Shown here: positions 20,949 through 30,847 of the stretch, piece by piece | How positions within the stretch are numbered: the stretch's first letter is position 1 | How the letters are laid out: the number at the start of each line of letters is the position of its first letter | Source of the DNA: Planctomycetota bacterium | GTDB taxonomy: Bacteria; Planctomycetota; J058; JAJDCP01 | Reading direction: 5' to 3' | NCBI GenBank assembly: GCA_029260765.1 | Contig: JAJDCP010000036.1 | Span: forward strand, 1-59,800 | DNA: 59,800 nt | Program-made: the position numbers and the translations under genes | The notes under the pieces: generated by a model | Told to the model about the DNA's origin: nothing | Seen by the model: the letters and a program-made list of their open reading frames with translations, nothing else | Database searches by the model: none

Positions 20949-21437
20949 TCAGCCTGTGGCCAGTTCCTTGTCGAGCGCTTCTATGTATGCGACCAGCACC
21001 TCACCCAGCTCCTGGTCCGCGTTCTTGGGCTGCCAGCCCACGGCGGGGAACCAGCTGTAGCCCGGCAGGCCCTCGACAGGGCGAGCGGGCTTGCCGGGGT
21101 AGATGGTCTTGAACAGGTCCTCGCGGCCCAGGAAGCGTCCCTTGCTTTCGTTCTCGAGCAAGCCACCTGCACAGGGAGTGGCGCGCAGCAAAGAGGCCAA
21201 GCGCTGCAGGTTGCCGGTCTCGACCACCAACCGACGCCGCACCGCCTCCGGGCAGGGCTCTGGCATGAAGTCGATGTGCGAGAACGCAAAGGCCAGCGCG
21301 GCGGCGTCGGGAACGTCCAGGGCATCCTTCCACGGCTTGTCCGGCCAGGCAGCCTTGAACGCCGCCTCGAGGACATAGACATACAGCTCCAGGCGCGGGT
21401 GCGCGCGGACGAAGCGCTGGATATGGGTCAACGGCAT
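20949..21437 (-). CDS. small protein of unknown function, second gene of giant-protein unit
   Basis: 162 residues, not recognised. It is helical and rich in aromatics (ELYVYVLEAAFKAAWPDKPW, GYSWFPAVGWQP), without signal peptide or membrane helix. It starts 3 nt after the giant-gene stop and ends 12 nt before the next gene, so all three are almost certainly one transcript. A small gene directly after a large multidomain toxin-like gene is a common place for an immunity protein; that is only a suggestion here. Confidence 0.6.
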   Translation of the reverse strand: MPLTHIQRFVRAHPRLELYVYVLEAAFKAAWPDKPWKDALDVPDAAALAFAFSHIDFMPEPCPEAVRRRLVVETGNLQRLASLLRATPCAGGLLENESKGRFLGREDLFKTIYPGKPARPVEGLPGYSWFPAVGWQPKNADQELGEVLVAYIEALDKELATG

Positions 21438-21440
21438 GAC

Positions 21441-24400
21441 TCAGGAGCCCTCGATGGGTGTCAGCTCGAAGTGCAGGTTCCAGTCGCTGGGGACATGACT
21501 GTCTTCTGTCAGCTTGAGCTCTTTGAATTCTTCGAAGTAGGCCTGGCGACGGGTTTTGCCCTTGTTCGGTCCCTTGTCCAGCCGCTTGTCCCAGAAGTCC
21601 TTTTGTAGCCCGAAATCCATGATCCTGCCGACGGTATGCTTGAGGTGCGGTTCGGTCATCTTCACCAGTTTGGCTTCGTAACCCAACTGTCGGCAGGTGT
21701 CGACGATGTACGAATGGGTTGCGGTGGACTGCATCGCCTGGAGGTCGGTGCAGCCCGGGTTGTTCTTCTTGGCGCGCAGGTATTCTGCAGATGTACGCAT
21801 GTTCTGAATCTGCTTGCCGAAGGCGTACTGCAGGTTTCCCCGTGTCACTCCCAGCGCACGGCACATCTCGAACGTCATCGCCATGTGGGTGGGGGTGCCC
21901 TTGCCGGGAATCATCTCGACGCCCTTGCCCCCGAGCATGCTGGGCAGGTCAGCGACGAAGTTCATGCGGAATTCCAACGTGTTGCCGCCCAGACGATCCG
22001 TCAGCGCGCGCTCGAAGAAACCCTGTTTGAGGCCTTGTTTGTTCCGCAGCGTGACAGTCTGGGCTTTGCCCTGCATCGCCTTGCCCTGGTAGGTGCCCGT
22101 CTCGGCGTGGACCCCGCCCGTGGACTTCTTGATGCCTGGCACCTCGACAGGCATGCAGCCCTCGTACAGCTTGGGCACCGACTTCTGGACGCGGGCGTTG
22201 AACTCGGGGAAGTCGCTCTTGAGCTTGGCCTTGTCTTTGAGCACGCGATCGATCTTGAGGCGCTGGGCGGCATCGCGGGTGCTGATGCCCATCTTGTGCA
22301 GGTCCACGACGTCGCGCACACCGAAGTCGTACAGTTCCTTGAAGCCCTTCACCCCCATCTTTTGCAGGGCCTCTGCGGAATTGAGCTTCAGCAGCTCGAT
22401 GTCTTCGATCCGCGCCCCGATCCTCTTCAATGCCTGCAGGTCTTTGAGGCCGCGTGCCTGCAGGGCCTCGGGGCTGCCGCCCTTGACCACCGCTTCGACC
22501 ACGGTGCGCAGCTCGCCGACCTCTTTGCTGACGGCCTCACGGGCTTCTTTGACCCACTCGCGTGGCTTGGGCCGGGGGCTCACCCAGGTCTCACCGGCAT
22601 CGTAGACTTCGCGCTCCTTGGGCGTGATCACCAGGTGCTCGCCGTGGGCGCCCTTTTCGATGCTGACGACCGCGTCGCCCTTGGCCAACACGGTGACCAG
22701 CTGGGATGCCATCTCCCCGGGGGCCTTGGCGCCGGGTTCGTAGCTGAAGTTACCCGTCCGGGGGTCCATGCGCAGGCGGAGATCCTGGGTCAGCTCTTTG
22801 TAGGCCTGCTTGAGGTTTGTCAGGTCGGCTTCCTGCAAGCGGATCGAGGCCAGATAGTCCTGGATGGCCTCGAGTTCTTTGGCCGAGAAGTTCTTGGCGT
22901 GGTTCTTCAGCACGCCTTCGAGGTACGTGCCCTTGGCCTGCAGCTGGGCCTGGATCTTCTCGGCCAGGCCGCTCATCTGCTCGTAAAGCTCGGCTTGTTT
23001 TTTCTCGAGCGCCGCCTGCTGCGCGGTCGCCTCTTTGTTCAGGCGTTCGATGCGCTCGGCTTTTCCCTGCAGGCTCTTCTGCTGCGCCTCGAGCTTGACG
23101 TACTGCTCTCGGGCTTCTGCCAGCAGCTCAACGCTTGATTTCGCGGGCTTTTTGCCTGCCAACTCCGCCGCGCGCGCCGCTTCGGCTTTGGCGATGGCGA
23201 GCTCGACTTGCGGTTGCAGCTTGCCGATCTCGGCCTTGATCGGGTTGAACTGCTCCTGCAGCTTGAGGGCCTCGGCCCGCTTGGAGATCACCTGCTCGTA
23301 GCCCGCGCCGACCTGGTTCTTGCCACCCTTTTGTAGCTGGGTCAGCTGCTTTTCGATCTTGAGCACCTCGCCGTCGAGCTTGTCCAGCCTGTCGAGGATG
23401 CTGTCCCGCGTCACCCGCTCTTGCCCCACCATCGTCTCTTTGCGACCCTGCAACCGATCGACGAGTTGGCGGACCAGCACTCGTCCGCCGCGCATCGCGC
23501 AGATGAACAGCGCGTTGTGCAGCATCAGCTTGAGGACATCGACCTCGCTCATGTCCTCGAGGTGGCGACCGCCGTGTTTGGTCCAGCCCATGATGTGTGC
23601 GACGTCCGCCAGGGTGGGCTCGATCGCCATCGCGTAGACATTGAGGGCGACAAACTCGGCCAGCCCCATGCCGGCGATGTGCTTCCCGGGCAAAATCGCG
23701 TGGGGATTGAGGCGGAAGCGCGCGATGTAGAGAGATTCGACGCCCTTGAGAATGCCGAACATGATCGCGTTCTTGCCGAGGTCGACGAAGAACTCGCTCC
23801 AACTCTCGTACCATGTGCCGGGCTTGCCCTCGATCTTGGCTTTGGCCATGCCCACCATCTTCATGCCCAGGGTGAAGCTGGTCACGATGGTGGCGAAGCG
23901 TGCGGCGATGGCAGAGTATTTGATGACCTGCGAGAGCAGACGGGCCATACGGTACAGGCGGCGCGACCAGAGGGCGAAGCGGACGGTCCAGCGGGTGGCG
24001 ATCACGCCGGCGTACACCACCGAGCCGATGCCCTCACTGATGAAAAACAGCACCACCAGGATGACCAGGTCGACCAGCACCTCGATGACCAGGTCGGCCC
24101 AGAAGCGCCAGGAGAACATCACCTCCCAGGTCGCGTCCTGCAGATTCCAGAACTCCCCTTTGGGGTCGAAGGCGTCGTTCCAGGCTTCCCAGTCGGTCTT
24201 GTAGGGGGTCGCCTGGAAGTACTTCTCGCGCACCAGGTAGAGCTGTTCTTCTTCTTTGGCCAGGGTCTCATTGGGATCGGTCTTGAGCAGCTCGACGATC
24301 TCGGTGCCGTAGCGTTGCGCCTCCTTCTTGGCCTCTTCGCTGCCCGTCGCCCAGCTCCACAACAGCTTGAGCAGGTAGGGCACCGTCTTGGCGCCGGCTT

Positions 24401-27400
24401 CGAGATTGCGCCACCACTGCGGGTCTTTGCCTTTCTTCTTCAGGGTCTCTTTGAGACGCGCCTTGACGCGGTCGGGGGCCATCACGCGGCCCTTGTCGTC
24501 GAGCAACTCGAAGGCTTCGAGGAAGGCCATGTAGCAGGCGCCGTACTGACGCACGAAGGTGTAGGGACGTGGGCGCTGGTAGTCTTTGTTGCGGTAGAAA
24601 TGGGCGAGCTTGAGCACCAGGTCCCGATACTCTTCGGCGATGACCGGATCGCCGCTGACGACGATGTGTTTGCCCTTGAGCTGCTCTCGGGTGATCAGCC
24701 GGTCCTGGTCGGTCTTGCCCTGGTCCTTGTGGGACTTGGGACGGAACAGCAGGCCCGCGTTTTGCAGCTGCACCATGTAGCCTTCTTCGCTGCCGCCCTG
24801 TTCGGAGATCAGCTTGATGGGCCGGATCTTGTGCAGCGTTTCGGCCATCTGCGCGTAGATGCGCAGGGTGTACTCGGCCTCTGCCTTGCCGCTCGAGCTC
24901 TCGACATAGCTCGTCCGGGCGTCGCTGTGGCTGTAGGTGTAGGAGCGGGCAAAGAAGGCGCGCAGGAACTTGTCGTCCAATGCATCCTTGATCGACAGGA
25001 ATCTGCCACGTTGGATCTCCGTGCGCAGATGGCGCACACCCAGAGGGAAGGTCGTCTTGCAGGTGCCGAGCACGATCGGCTCGCCTTGTTTGTCCTTCCA
25101 GGCGCGGCGCGTGTCGAGCCCTGGGTCGGGGTTGCCCTCATAGACGTAGACATAGTCGCCGAAGACGTTCTGCTTGGCCTTCTTGCGGTACTTGTCGGTC
25201 TCTTTGTTGACGCGTGGGAAGAGCTCTTTGCTGGCCACGCTCTCGAGACGTTTGAGCATGCGGTCGCTAGCGTCGCGCAGAGCCTTGGCGATTCCTCCTG
25301 TCAAGCGCTCGGCGTCCTTGCGCAGGGCCTGCAGCACCAGGTACTGCCCGTTCCGCGCGTGCCGGTCGGGGGCGACGATGCTGCCGTCTGCGAGCTTCTT
25401 GTCGATAGCCTCAGCCGGCTCGAGGCAGTGTTTGCTGAACCAGCTCAGGAAGATGTCGACGGCCTTGGTCAGGCGGCACGGCTGCTCGCGGTCTTCGAGA
25501 ATCGGCATCACCTTCAACTCGAAGATCAGGTCGAGACGCCCGTGGTTCTGGGCGATGATGGCGGCCGTCAGCTCTCCCGCCAGCTCGTCCCGCTCATAAT
25601 CGCGCGCGAAGTCGCCGCTTTTGCAGAGCTCGAGATACGGCGTGAGGAAATCCGTTCGGGGTTGGATCTCTGTGCGCGCCTTGCGGGCAGCCTCGAGCTC
25701 TTTCTGGCCGGTGCCTTTCCAGCTGCCGACGCTGGCCATCACCCGGTCATGGACGTGGCGCTTCCAGTCGTTCCAGAGCGCTTCGATCGGGGGCAGCTTT
25801 GCCTCGATGGTCTGCAACAGCTTCAGCAGTTTGGTTTGGCGGGCTTGTACGTCGGCGATGCGGGCCTTGTCTTCAAGCTGCAGTTGCTCGCCCCTCTGGC
25901 TGAGCTCGATGGCCTCGAAGTACTCGGGATGCAGCCGCCAGAAGGCCTCTTTGAGGTCGGGCAGAGTCTTGGCCAGAAGCAGGTGCAGCTCTGGATCGCT
26001 GGCAGTCAACAGAGGCATCAGGCCGGCCTTGGTGTAGCCGGCAAGGATCTGTTCGAGCGCGATCACCGTCTCGAAGAACTTCGTGTTGGCCTGGATGTAG
26101 GCCGCATGTGTTTGCGTCACCTGGTCGCTGAAGGTCAGCACGATGCGCGCGGCGCGCCGGTAACGGTTGAGCAGGGCGTTGGTCTGCACGCCGTTTTTCC
26201 GCTCGACGTCGAGTTTCTTGAACAGCTCCCCCTCGAGCCTGCGCGCGTGCTGTTGCGCCCGGGGATGGACCGCCACCGCGTGGGTTTTTTCCTTCCTGGC
26301 TGCGTGGCTGAAGAGGAAGCCGAGCAGCCAGTGGATCTCGCGTACGATAGCGGGGTTGCGGCCCTCAACGAAACGGTCGAACAGTACGATCTGGGCCTCG
26401 GCGGAGCCGATGGAATACAAGGCGCTGGCGGCCTGGTCGATGGTCCGGCAGTCGCGCACCAGGTCGAGTTGCTCGGTCAGGAAGTCCAACACCCGGTGCG
26501 CGACCGTCGGATGGCGGCCGATCGCAGCGAGGATGCTGTATCCCTGGCGCCAGCGGTCTTCCTGTTCGGGGTGGCCCACCCAGGCGAGTGCGGCACGCAG
26601 GAATGCCTCGACGGCGCCGGCGTCAAGCCGTGGGTCTCTGGCGAGCTTCAGGATGCCGTGCTCGATGGGCTCGTGCAGATAGAACCAGGCCCAATCGCCG
26701 ATGCCCTTCGGCCGCCCGCGCATGGCGACCAGGGCCTCGACGGCGCCCTTGCTGGGGAGCCTGACGAGCAGTCCGGCCAGGCCGCAGCAGCGGTTGATGA
26801 GCGACCGCCGGAGAGCTTGCGCGAGGCGTTCTTTGTGTTTGGCGGCCGCCAGCGCATTCGGATCGCTGGCTGCCTTGTCCTGCTCGGCGAAGGCTGCATC
26901 GATGGTCTCTTCGGCGTTGGAGAGCTCGGTTATCCAGCGTTTGTAGACCCGCTCCAGTGCGTCGGCCAGCTGATCGCCGTAGACCGAAAGCTCGAGCTCA
27001 TCCGCATAGTCGAGGAGCAGGTCACAGCAGATCCTGGCGGCCTCGCCCTCGGGCCTGCGCAGCAGCTCGAAGACCAGGCTCTGGCCCAATTGATTGCGGA
27101 ACTCCGCGTCCGACCAGCGTGGCAGCACGTCGAGGTGCAGCCGACCCATGAGCTGAAAGAGAGGCAGCCGCACCTGGTCGTCCTTACCCACGGGCAGGTC
27201 GGCGGCCATCAGCAGGCGCACCAGCTGCTCGACGATGCGGGGGAGAGTGTTCTGGTTGCCGAAGTGGCTCAGGGCTGAAGCGGCGGCGCGTGCCAGCGTC
27301 GTGTCGCGTTCCTCCAGGCAGCGCAAGAGCATGCGCGCAGCAAAGTCCTTGTTCCCCAGCGAGCTGGCCCAGACCAGCGCTGTGCGGATGCGCACAGGGA

Positions 27401-28568
27401 CCTGGTAGAAATTCGAACCGTCGCCCGTGATCCCGAGTCCCAGAGAATCGATGTGGCCGGCAGCCTGGCAAGTGTCGTGATTCACCGCCAGGCAGACCAG
27501 CGCCCGCGCCACCTCGAGCAGCACGTCGGCGGGCAGGTCACCCCAGGGCAGCGGCGGCGCGTCTTGGGGGTTTCCTCCGTGAGCTTCCCCGCCCTGGCTG
27601 GGGAAGCTGGTCATCAGGCCGAAGAGGGCGCTGACGACCTCGTCGGCCAGACCGCCGTCCGCGGTGTGGCCCAGGCCCGCGATGGCAAACAGGAAGACCG
27701 GTTGCGCGATGTCCTGGCGGGTGGGGTCGGGCAGCGCGGGCTTGTCGGGCGCGTTGGGAGACTTGTCGCTGTCGGCCAGCAGCTGCCGGGCTTTTTGGGT
27801 CCAGTCTTTCTTCTTGATCCGCTCCTTGAACCAGTACAGCAGGCGTCCGGCGCCCTTCTCACTGGCAGTCAAACGGATGGCCGCCTGACGCCGGACGTCG
27901 GCCGGGTGCAGGTGCTCGCGCACGAGCATCACGAACAGCTCGGTCGGGTTGGCAGACTCGAGCTCTTCTTCGACCGATTGCGCGTCTGCGTTGCCGAGCA
28001 GAAAGCGGTTCAGGGCAGCCTGACGCGAGGGGTCGGTCAGGCCGATCTTCGCCCAGTTGAAATGTGGCGGGCTGTCGAGATCCCCCGCGACGTAGATGTC
28101 GCGCAGCTTGGCGTCGACGTCGGCCGGGTCGACGCGCTCGGGTTGCTTGTACTTCCGCAGAGGGTCGGCGGGCTTGCCGAAGACCTTCAGTGCTTCTGAG
28201 TATTCGGCGTCCGACAGCTGGCCATCGTCGTCGGTGTCGTAGATCAGCTCGAGCAGCGGCGGGATCAGGCGCTTGCGGGAAGCCTTCGGAGCGCTGAAGA
28301 CTCCGAAATCTGCGGCCGGCTCGTAACTTTTGCCGGCAGCGATCTCGGCGAGGGCGCGTTGGGCTACGGCCCGCAGAGAAGGCTTGCTGCAGGCGGCCCC
28401 GAGTTGCGCTTGGGCCTTGGCGTTGACCAGCTCCGCGAGTGCTTTGCGGCGCAGGCCCCAGTCACAGCTCTCGAGTTGGGCCAGAGCGTCGGCGATCGGG
28501 CCAGTAGGAAGGGTGGCTGGGTCGGGCCGGTCAGGCCGGGTGGAAACCGACGGGTTCTGTTCGGGCAC
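21441..28568 (-). CDS. giant multidomain protein (HEAT-like, EF-hand, membrane, coiled-coil, C-terminal domain)
   Basis: 2,375 residues from a GTG at 28566-28568 preceded by GGAGGA. An EF-hand loop DTDDDGQLSDAE sits at residues 111-122. HEAT-like helical repeats (ARMLLRCLEERD, AASALSHFGN, ALVAMRGR) run over roughly 240-800. A long helical region follows, then a cluster of hydrophobic segments near 1480-1640 (LVIEVLVDLVILVVLFFIS). Residues ~1720-1920 are coiled coil. A short-helix repeat (LKDLQALKRIGARIEDIELL, GVRDVVDLHKMGISTRDAA) follows, and the last ~220 residues (HSYIVDTCRQLGYEAKLVKM to HFELTPIEG) form a separate domain. No signal peptide is seen. The build, with a big scaffold, an internal hydrophobic patch and a C-terminal module, resembles large injected or translocated toxins, but no catalytic signature is recognised. 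Confidence 0.7.
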   Translation of the reverse strand: MPEQNPSVSTRPDRPDPATLPTGPIADALAQLESCDWGLRRKALAELVNAKAQAQLGAACSKPSLRAVAQRALAEIAAGKSYEPAADFGVFSAPKASRKRLIPPLLELIYDTDDDGQLSDAEYSEALKVFGKPADPLRKYKQPERVDPADVDAKLRDIYVAGDLDSPPHFNWAKIGLTDPSRQAALNRFLLGNADAQSVEEELESANPTELFVMLVREHLHPADVRRQAAIRLTASEKGAGRLLYWFKERIKKKDWTQKARQLLADSDKSPNAPDKPALPDPTRQDIAQPVFLFAIAGLGHTADGGLADEVVSALFGLMTSFPSQGGEAHGGNPQDAPPLPWGDLPADVLLEVARALVCLAVNHDTCQAAGHIDSLGLGITGDGSNFYQVPVRIRTALVWASSLGNKDFAARMLLRCLEERDTTLARAAASALSHFGNQNTLPRIVEQLVRLLMAADLPVGKDDQVRLPLFQLMGRLHLDVLPRWSDAEFRNQLGQSLVFELLRRPEGEAARICCDLLLDYADELELSVYGDQLADALERVYKRWITELSNAEETIDAAFAEQDKAASDPNALAAAKHKERLAQALRRSLINRCCGLAGLLVRLPSKGAVEALVAMRGRPKGIGDWAWFYLHEPIEHGILKLARDPRLDAGAVEAFLRAALAWVGHPEQEDRWRQGYSILAAIGRHPTVAHRVLDFLTEQLDLVRDCRTIDQAASALYSIGSAEAQIVLFDRFVEGRNPAIVREIHWLLGFLFSHAARKEKTHAVAVHPRAQQHARRLEGELFKKLDVERKNGVQTNALLNRYRRAARIVLTFSDQVTQTHAAYIQANTKFFETVIALEQILAGYTKAGLMPLLTASDPELHLLLAKTLPDLKEAFWRLHPEYFEAIELSQRGEQLQLEDKARIADVQARQTKLLKLLQTIEAKLPPIEALWNDWKRHVHDRVMASVGSWKGTGQKELEAARKARTEIQPRTDFLTPYLELCKSGDFARDYERDELAGELTAAIIAQNHGRLDLIFELKVMPILEDREQPCRLTKAVDIFLSWFSKHCLEPAEAIDKKLADGSIVAPDRHARNGQYLVLQALRKDAERLTGGIAKALRDASDRMLKRLESVASKELFPRVNKETDKYRKKAKQNVFGDYVYVYEGNPDPGLDTRRAWKDKQGEPIVLGTCKTTFPLGVRHLRTEIQRGRFLSIKDALDDKFLRAFFARSYTYSHSDARTSYVESSSGKAEAEYTLRIYAQMAETLHKIRPIKLISEQGGSEEGYMVQLQNAGLLFRPKSHKDQGKTDQDRLITREQLKGKHIVVSGDPVIAEEYRDLVLKLAHFYRNKDYQRPRPYTFVRQYGACYMAFLEAFELLDDKGRVMAPDRVKARLKETLKKKGKDPQWWRNLEAGAKTVPYLLKLLWSWATGSEEAKKEAQRYGTEIVELLKTDPNETLAKEEEQLYLVREKYFQATPYKTDWEAWNDAFDPKGEFWNLQDATWEVMFSWRFWADLVIEVLVDLVILVVLFFISEGIGSVVYAGVIATRWTVRFALWSRRLYRMARLLSQVIKYSAIAARFATIVTSFTLGMKMVGMAKAKIEGKPGTWYESWSEFFVDLGKNAIMFGILKGVESLYIARFRLNPHAILPGKHIAGMGLAEFVALNVYAMAIEPTLADVAHIMGWTKHGGRHLEDMSEVDVLKLMLHNALFICAMRGGRVLVRQLVDRLQGRKETMVGQERVTRDSILDRLDKLDGEVLKIEKQLTQLQKGGKNQVGAGYEQVISKRAEALKLQEQFNPIKAEIGKLQPQVELAIAKAEAARAAELAGKKPAKSSVELLAEAREQYVKLEAQQKSLQGKAERIERLNKEATAQQAALEKKQAELYEQMSGLAEKIQAQLQAKGTYLEGVLKNHAKNFSAKELEAIQDYLASIRLQEADLTNLKQAYKELTQDLRLRMDPRTGNFSYEPGAKAPGEMASQLVTVLAKGDAVVSIEKGAHGEHLVITPKEREVYDAGETWVSPRPKPREWVKEAREAVSKEVGELRTVVEAVVKGGSPEALQARGLKDLQALKRIGARIEDIELLKLNSAEALQKMGVKGFKELYDFGVRDVVDLHKMGISTRDAAQRLKIDRVLKDKAKLKSDFPEFNARVQKSVPKLYEGCMPVEVPGIKKSTGGVHAETGTYQGKAMQGKAQTVTLRNKQGLKQGFFERALTDRLGGNTLEFRMNFVADLPSMLGGKGVEMIPGKGTPTHMAMTFEMCRALGVTRGNLQYAFGKQIQNMRTSAEYLRAKKNNPGCTDLQAMQSTATHSYIVDTCRQLGYEAKLVKMTEPHLKHTVGRIMDFGLQKDFWDKRLDKGPNKGKTRRQAYFEEFKELKLTEDSHVPSDWNLHFELTPIEGS

Positions 28569-28756
28569 GACCCGTCCTCCGCAGATCCAAGGATGGATAC
28601 TTGATGATACGGGCCGCCTGGAGTCGCTGCAAGTCGGGGCTGGGCGCGTTGAAGACGGGCGCTGTGGGAGATTTTCTCGTGCGGCGGAGCGCGCAAATGG
28701 TCATTGACGATGCGGCTTTGGGTCGCAGGGTCGTGAAGTGCGGCGCAGATCCTCGG

Positions 28757-29488
28757 CTACCTGCCCCCGCCGCGATGCTCAAGCAGGCACATCAGCCAGC
28801 GAAGAGCGCTGTCGAAGTCCGTCAGCTCCCTTCTTGCCTGATCCCTGTGCGCTGTCTCCTGCGAAGAGAGCCCGGCCCAACGCTCATCAAGCCAAGCCTC
28901 GAATTCCGAGACATCGAGGTCCTGCGAAGGCTCAGCAGTCCAATCCTCGTAGAAGCCGAAGGTGTCGCTGAACGCCAGAGCCTCCTGGCGCGTTGTTTCC
29001 GCCTCGGCCCGCCTCGCCGTGCGCCATGAGACATCGAGCTGCGCCCCGATGGCCAGCAGGCGTTCTCTCAGCCGGGTCCGGCTGTCCGCATGCATGGTCT
29101 CGTCGATGTTGCCCGCAAACCAACGCCAGGGAAATCCCTCATGCGTCTCCAGCAGGTTGCGGAGGTGTCCCTCGGGCGCCATGTCCAGGCCGGCGAGCGC
29201 CAGCACCAAAGGCTCGAGCGCCGCGGGGGTCCTGCCCTCCATGCGTGCGACTTCTTTGCCCTGGTGATCGAGGAACAAGACCGTGGGGAATCCAGTCGCG
29301 CCGTACTCCTTCATCAACTCATAGCCGGGACCTTCTTCACTCGCGTCGACCAGGATCCTGTCCAGCGCTTCCGATACCGTGACGATGTTGAAATCTGAGA
29401 ACGCGACCGCGTCCAGGTTGCGGTCGAGGGCTCACCAATCTGCCGTGAAGTAGAGAATGAAGGGCCGTGCTGCTGCGCGACATGGCAA
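28757..29488 (-). pseudogene. thioredoxin-like gene with in-frame TGA at the active-site Cys codon and missing 5' end
   Basis: Read as one frame from TTG 29488, with TGA at 29432-29434: ...RPFILYFTADW-(TGA)-ALDRNLDAVAFSD..., then a LMKEYGATGFPTVLFLDHQG strand with the cis-Pro of the thioredoxin fold. The TGA lies exactly where the first Cys of WCxxC would be; the second Cys position is Asp (ALD). A ~115-residue C-terminal helical part follows. A perfect 7-bp inverted repeat, CGACCGC/GCGGTCG with a 9-nt loop, starts five bases after the TGA. Either the TGA encodes selenocysteine or the gene is broken; loss of the 5' part and of the second Cys favours decay. A downstream TTG at 29317 could give a 186-residue product lacking the active site. 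Confidence 0.6.
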
Positions 29489-30705
29489 GGCGTTCGCGGA
29501 GCCATACGGAGAAGGTCAAGGCGATGGACCGTCATGTCCACAACGTCTTTGCCTGTATCGGCTTGATCAAAGCCCACGCCCATGAAGCTGCGGAGATCGA
29601 GCGCTTCGAACGGCTCAGCGATGAAACGGTCGCCAGGAGCCTGGCCGTCGATCGCCTCCGGGTGCTTGCCGATCCGCTGCAGCGCGTCGTCATGCTGGTT
29701 CTGTTGTTCGTCTCCGGTTTGGTTGTGGGGGCGCTGATCCACGAGGGGCTGATCGCGGTTCCCAGCCTGTTGGTCTTTTGCTATCTGCTGCGCGAGAATG
29801 TGACCAGAGTCTCGCTCGTCGGCGTGAACAGCAGCAAGATCGCTGCCGTTCAGGGCAACATCGAAGAGCTCGAGAGCGTCTTTGGCGCAGACTCTCGTTT
29901 CGAGGTCGGGCATGGCGCGCTGGCATTCACGGGACTCAAAGATGGTATCGAGTTGCGTGAGCTGCAGTTCAGCTATCCAGACGGAACCCGGGCGCTGCGG
30001 GGCGTGAGTTTTACGCTCTCCAAGGGCTGCACGACCGCCTTGATTGGCGCGACGGGTTCAGGCAAGTCGACGCTGGCGCGCTTGCTGGCACGTCAATACG
30101 CCTGTGCCCCGGGCAGTATTCTGATCGATGGTCGGGATATCGCGGACTTCGAGCGCCTGTCGCTCGCTGCGGGCATGGCCCTGGTCAGCCAGGACGTGCA
30201 GCTGTTCAACGCCAGTCTGCGCTTCAACCTGGCGTATCCTTGCAAGGATGTCTCCGAAGAGCAGCTCTGGAAGGCGCTCGAGAAGGCCCAGCTCGCGACA
30301 TTTGTGCGCGGCCTGGCCGAAGGCCTCGACACCGAGATCGGCGATCGGGGGGTGCGGCTGTCGGGCGGAGAGCGGCAGCGCCTCAGCCTGGCCCGGGCCA
30401 TCGTCAAGGACACGGGCGTGCTGATCCTGGACGAAGCGACCAGCTTCCTCGATGTCGAGACCGAGAGCTTGATCCAGGAGGCGGTCGACAGCCTGCTCGA
30501 GGGTCGAACCTCGTTGGTGATCGCCCACCGCTTGTCGACGATCAAGAAGGCGCATCATGTAGTTGTCCTGGACCAGGGTTGTGTCTTGGAGCAAGGCAGC
30601 ATCGACGAGCTGCTCGCGCAACGAGGTGCCTTCTTCCGCTACTGGTCACAGAGCGGCATGACGGGATCCCAGCCAGCTGCCGAGCTCCAAGCCTCAATGA
30701 GCTGA
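29467..30705 (+). pseudogene. 5'-truncated ABC exporter (lacks TM1-4)
   Basis: 412 codons open from a GTG, whereas fused TMD-NBD exporters have ~580-600. The product starts in the cytoplasmic loop after TM4 (GLIKAHAHEAAEIERFERL), keeps TM5-TM6 (~75-125) and a complete ATPase domain: Walker A GATGSGKST, Q-loop SQDVQLF, signature LSGGERQRLSLARA, Walker B VLILDEATS, and H-loop IAHRL. An in-frame stop at 29458 blocks extension upstream. Without TM1-4 it cannot form a normal exporter; it is probably a remnant. It lies head-to-head with the thioredoxin remnant and overlaps it by ~20 nt, as expected at a deletion or rearrangement junction. Confidence 0.75.
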
Positions 30706-30847
30706 CCTCCCAGCCCTGCCGATTGCCCACAAGTCTGCCCGGCAGCCGAGCGCTCCAGCAGCGCACGATGGGCCTGAGCTGCGCCCGTTTTGTCACGGCT
30801 CCTTTCTCCGCCACGCGGCAACCTCTATCATGCTCGCGGAGGGCAGT

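Noticed and set aside
23421..27278. A 1,285-codon open frame opposite the giant gene
   Set aside because: It is antisense to a better-supported gene with protein-like domains and is explained by high GC content.
29395..29430. Bacterial SECIS hairpin downstream of the thioredoxin TGA
   Set aside because: The stem is perfect but the TGA-to-loop distance is ~12 nt (about 16-37 expected) and the loop starts AA rather than with a G, so it is not counted as a SECIS element.
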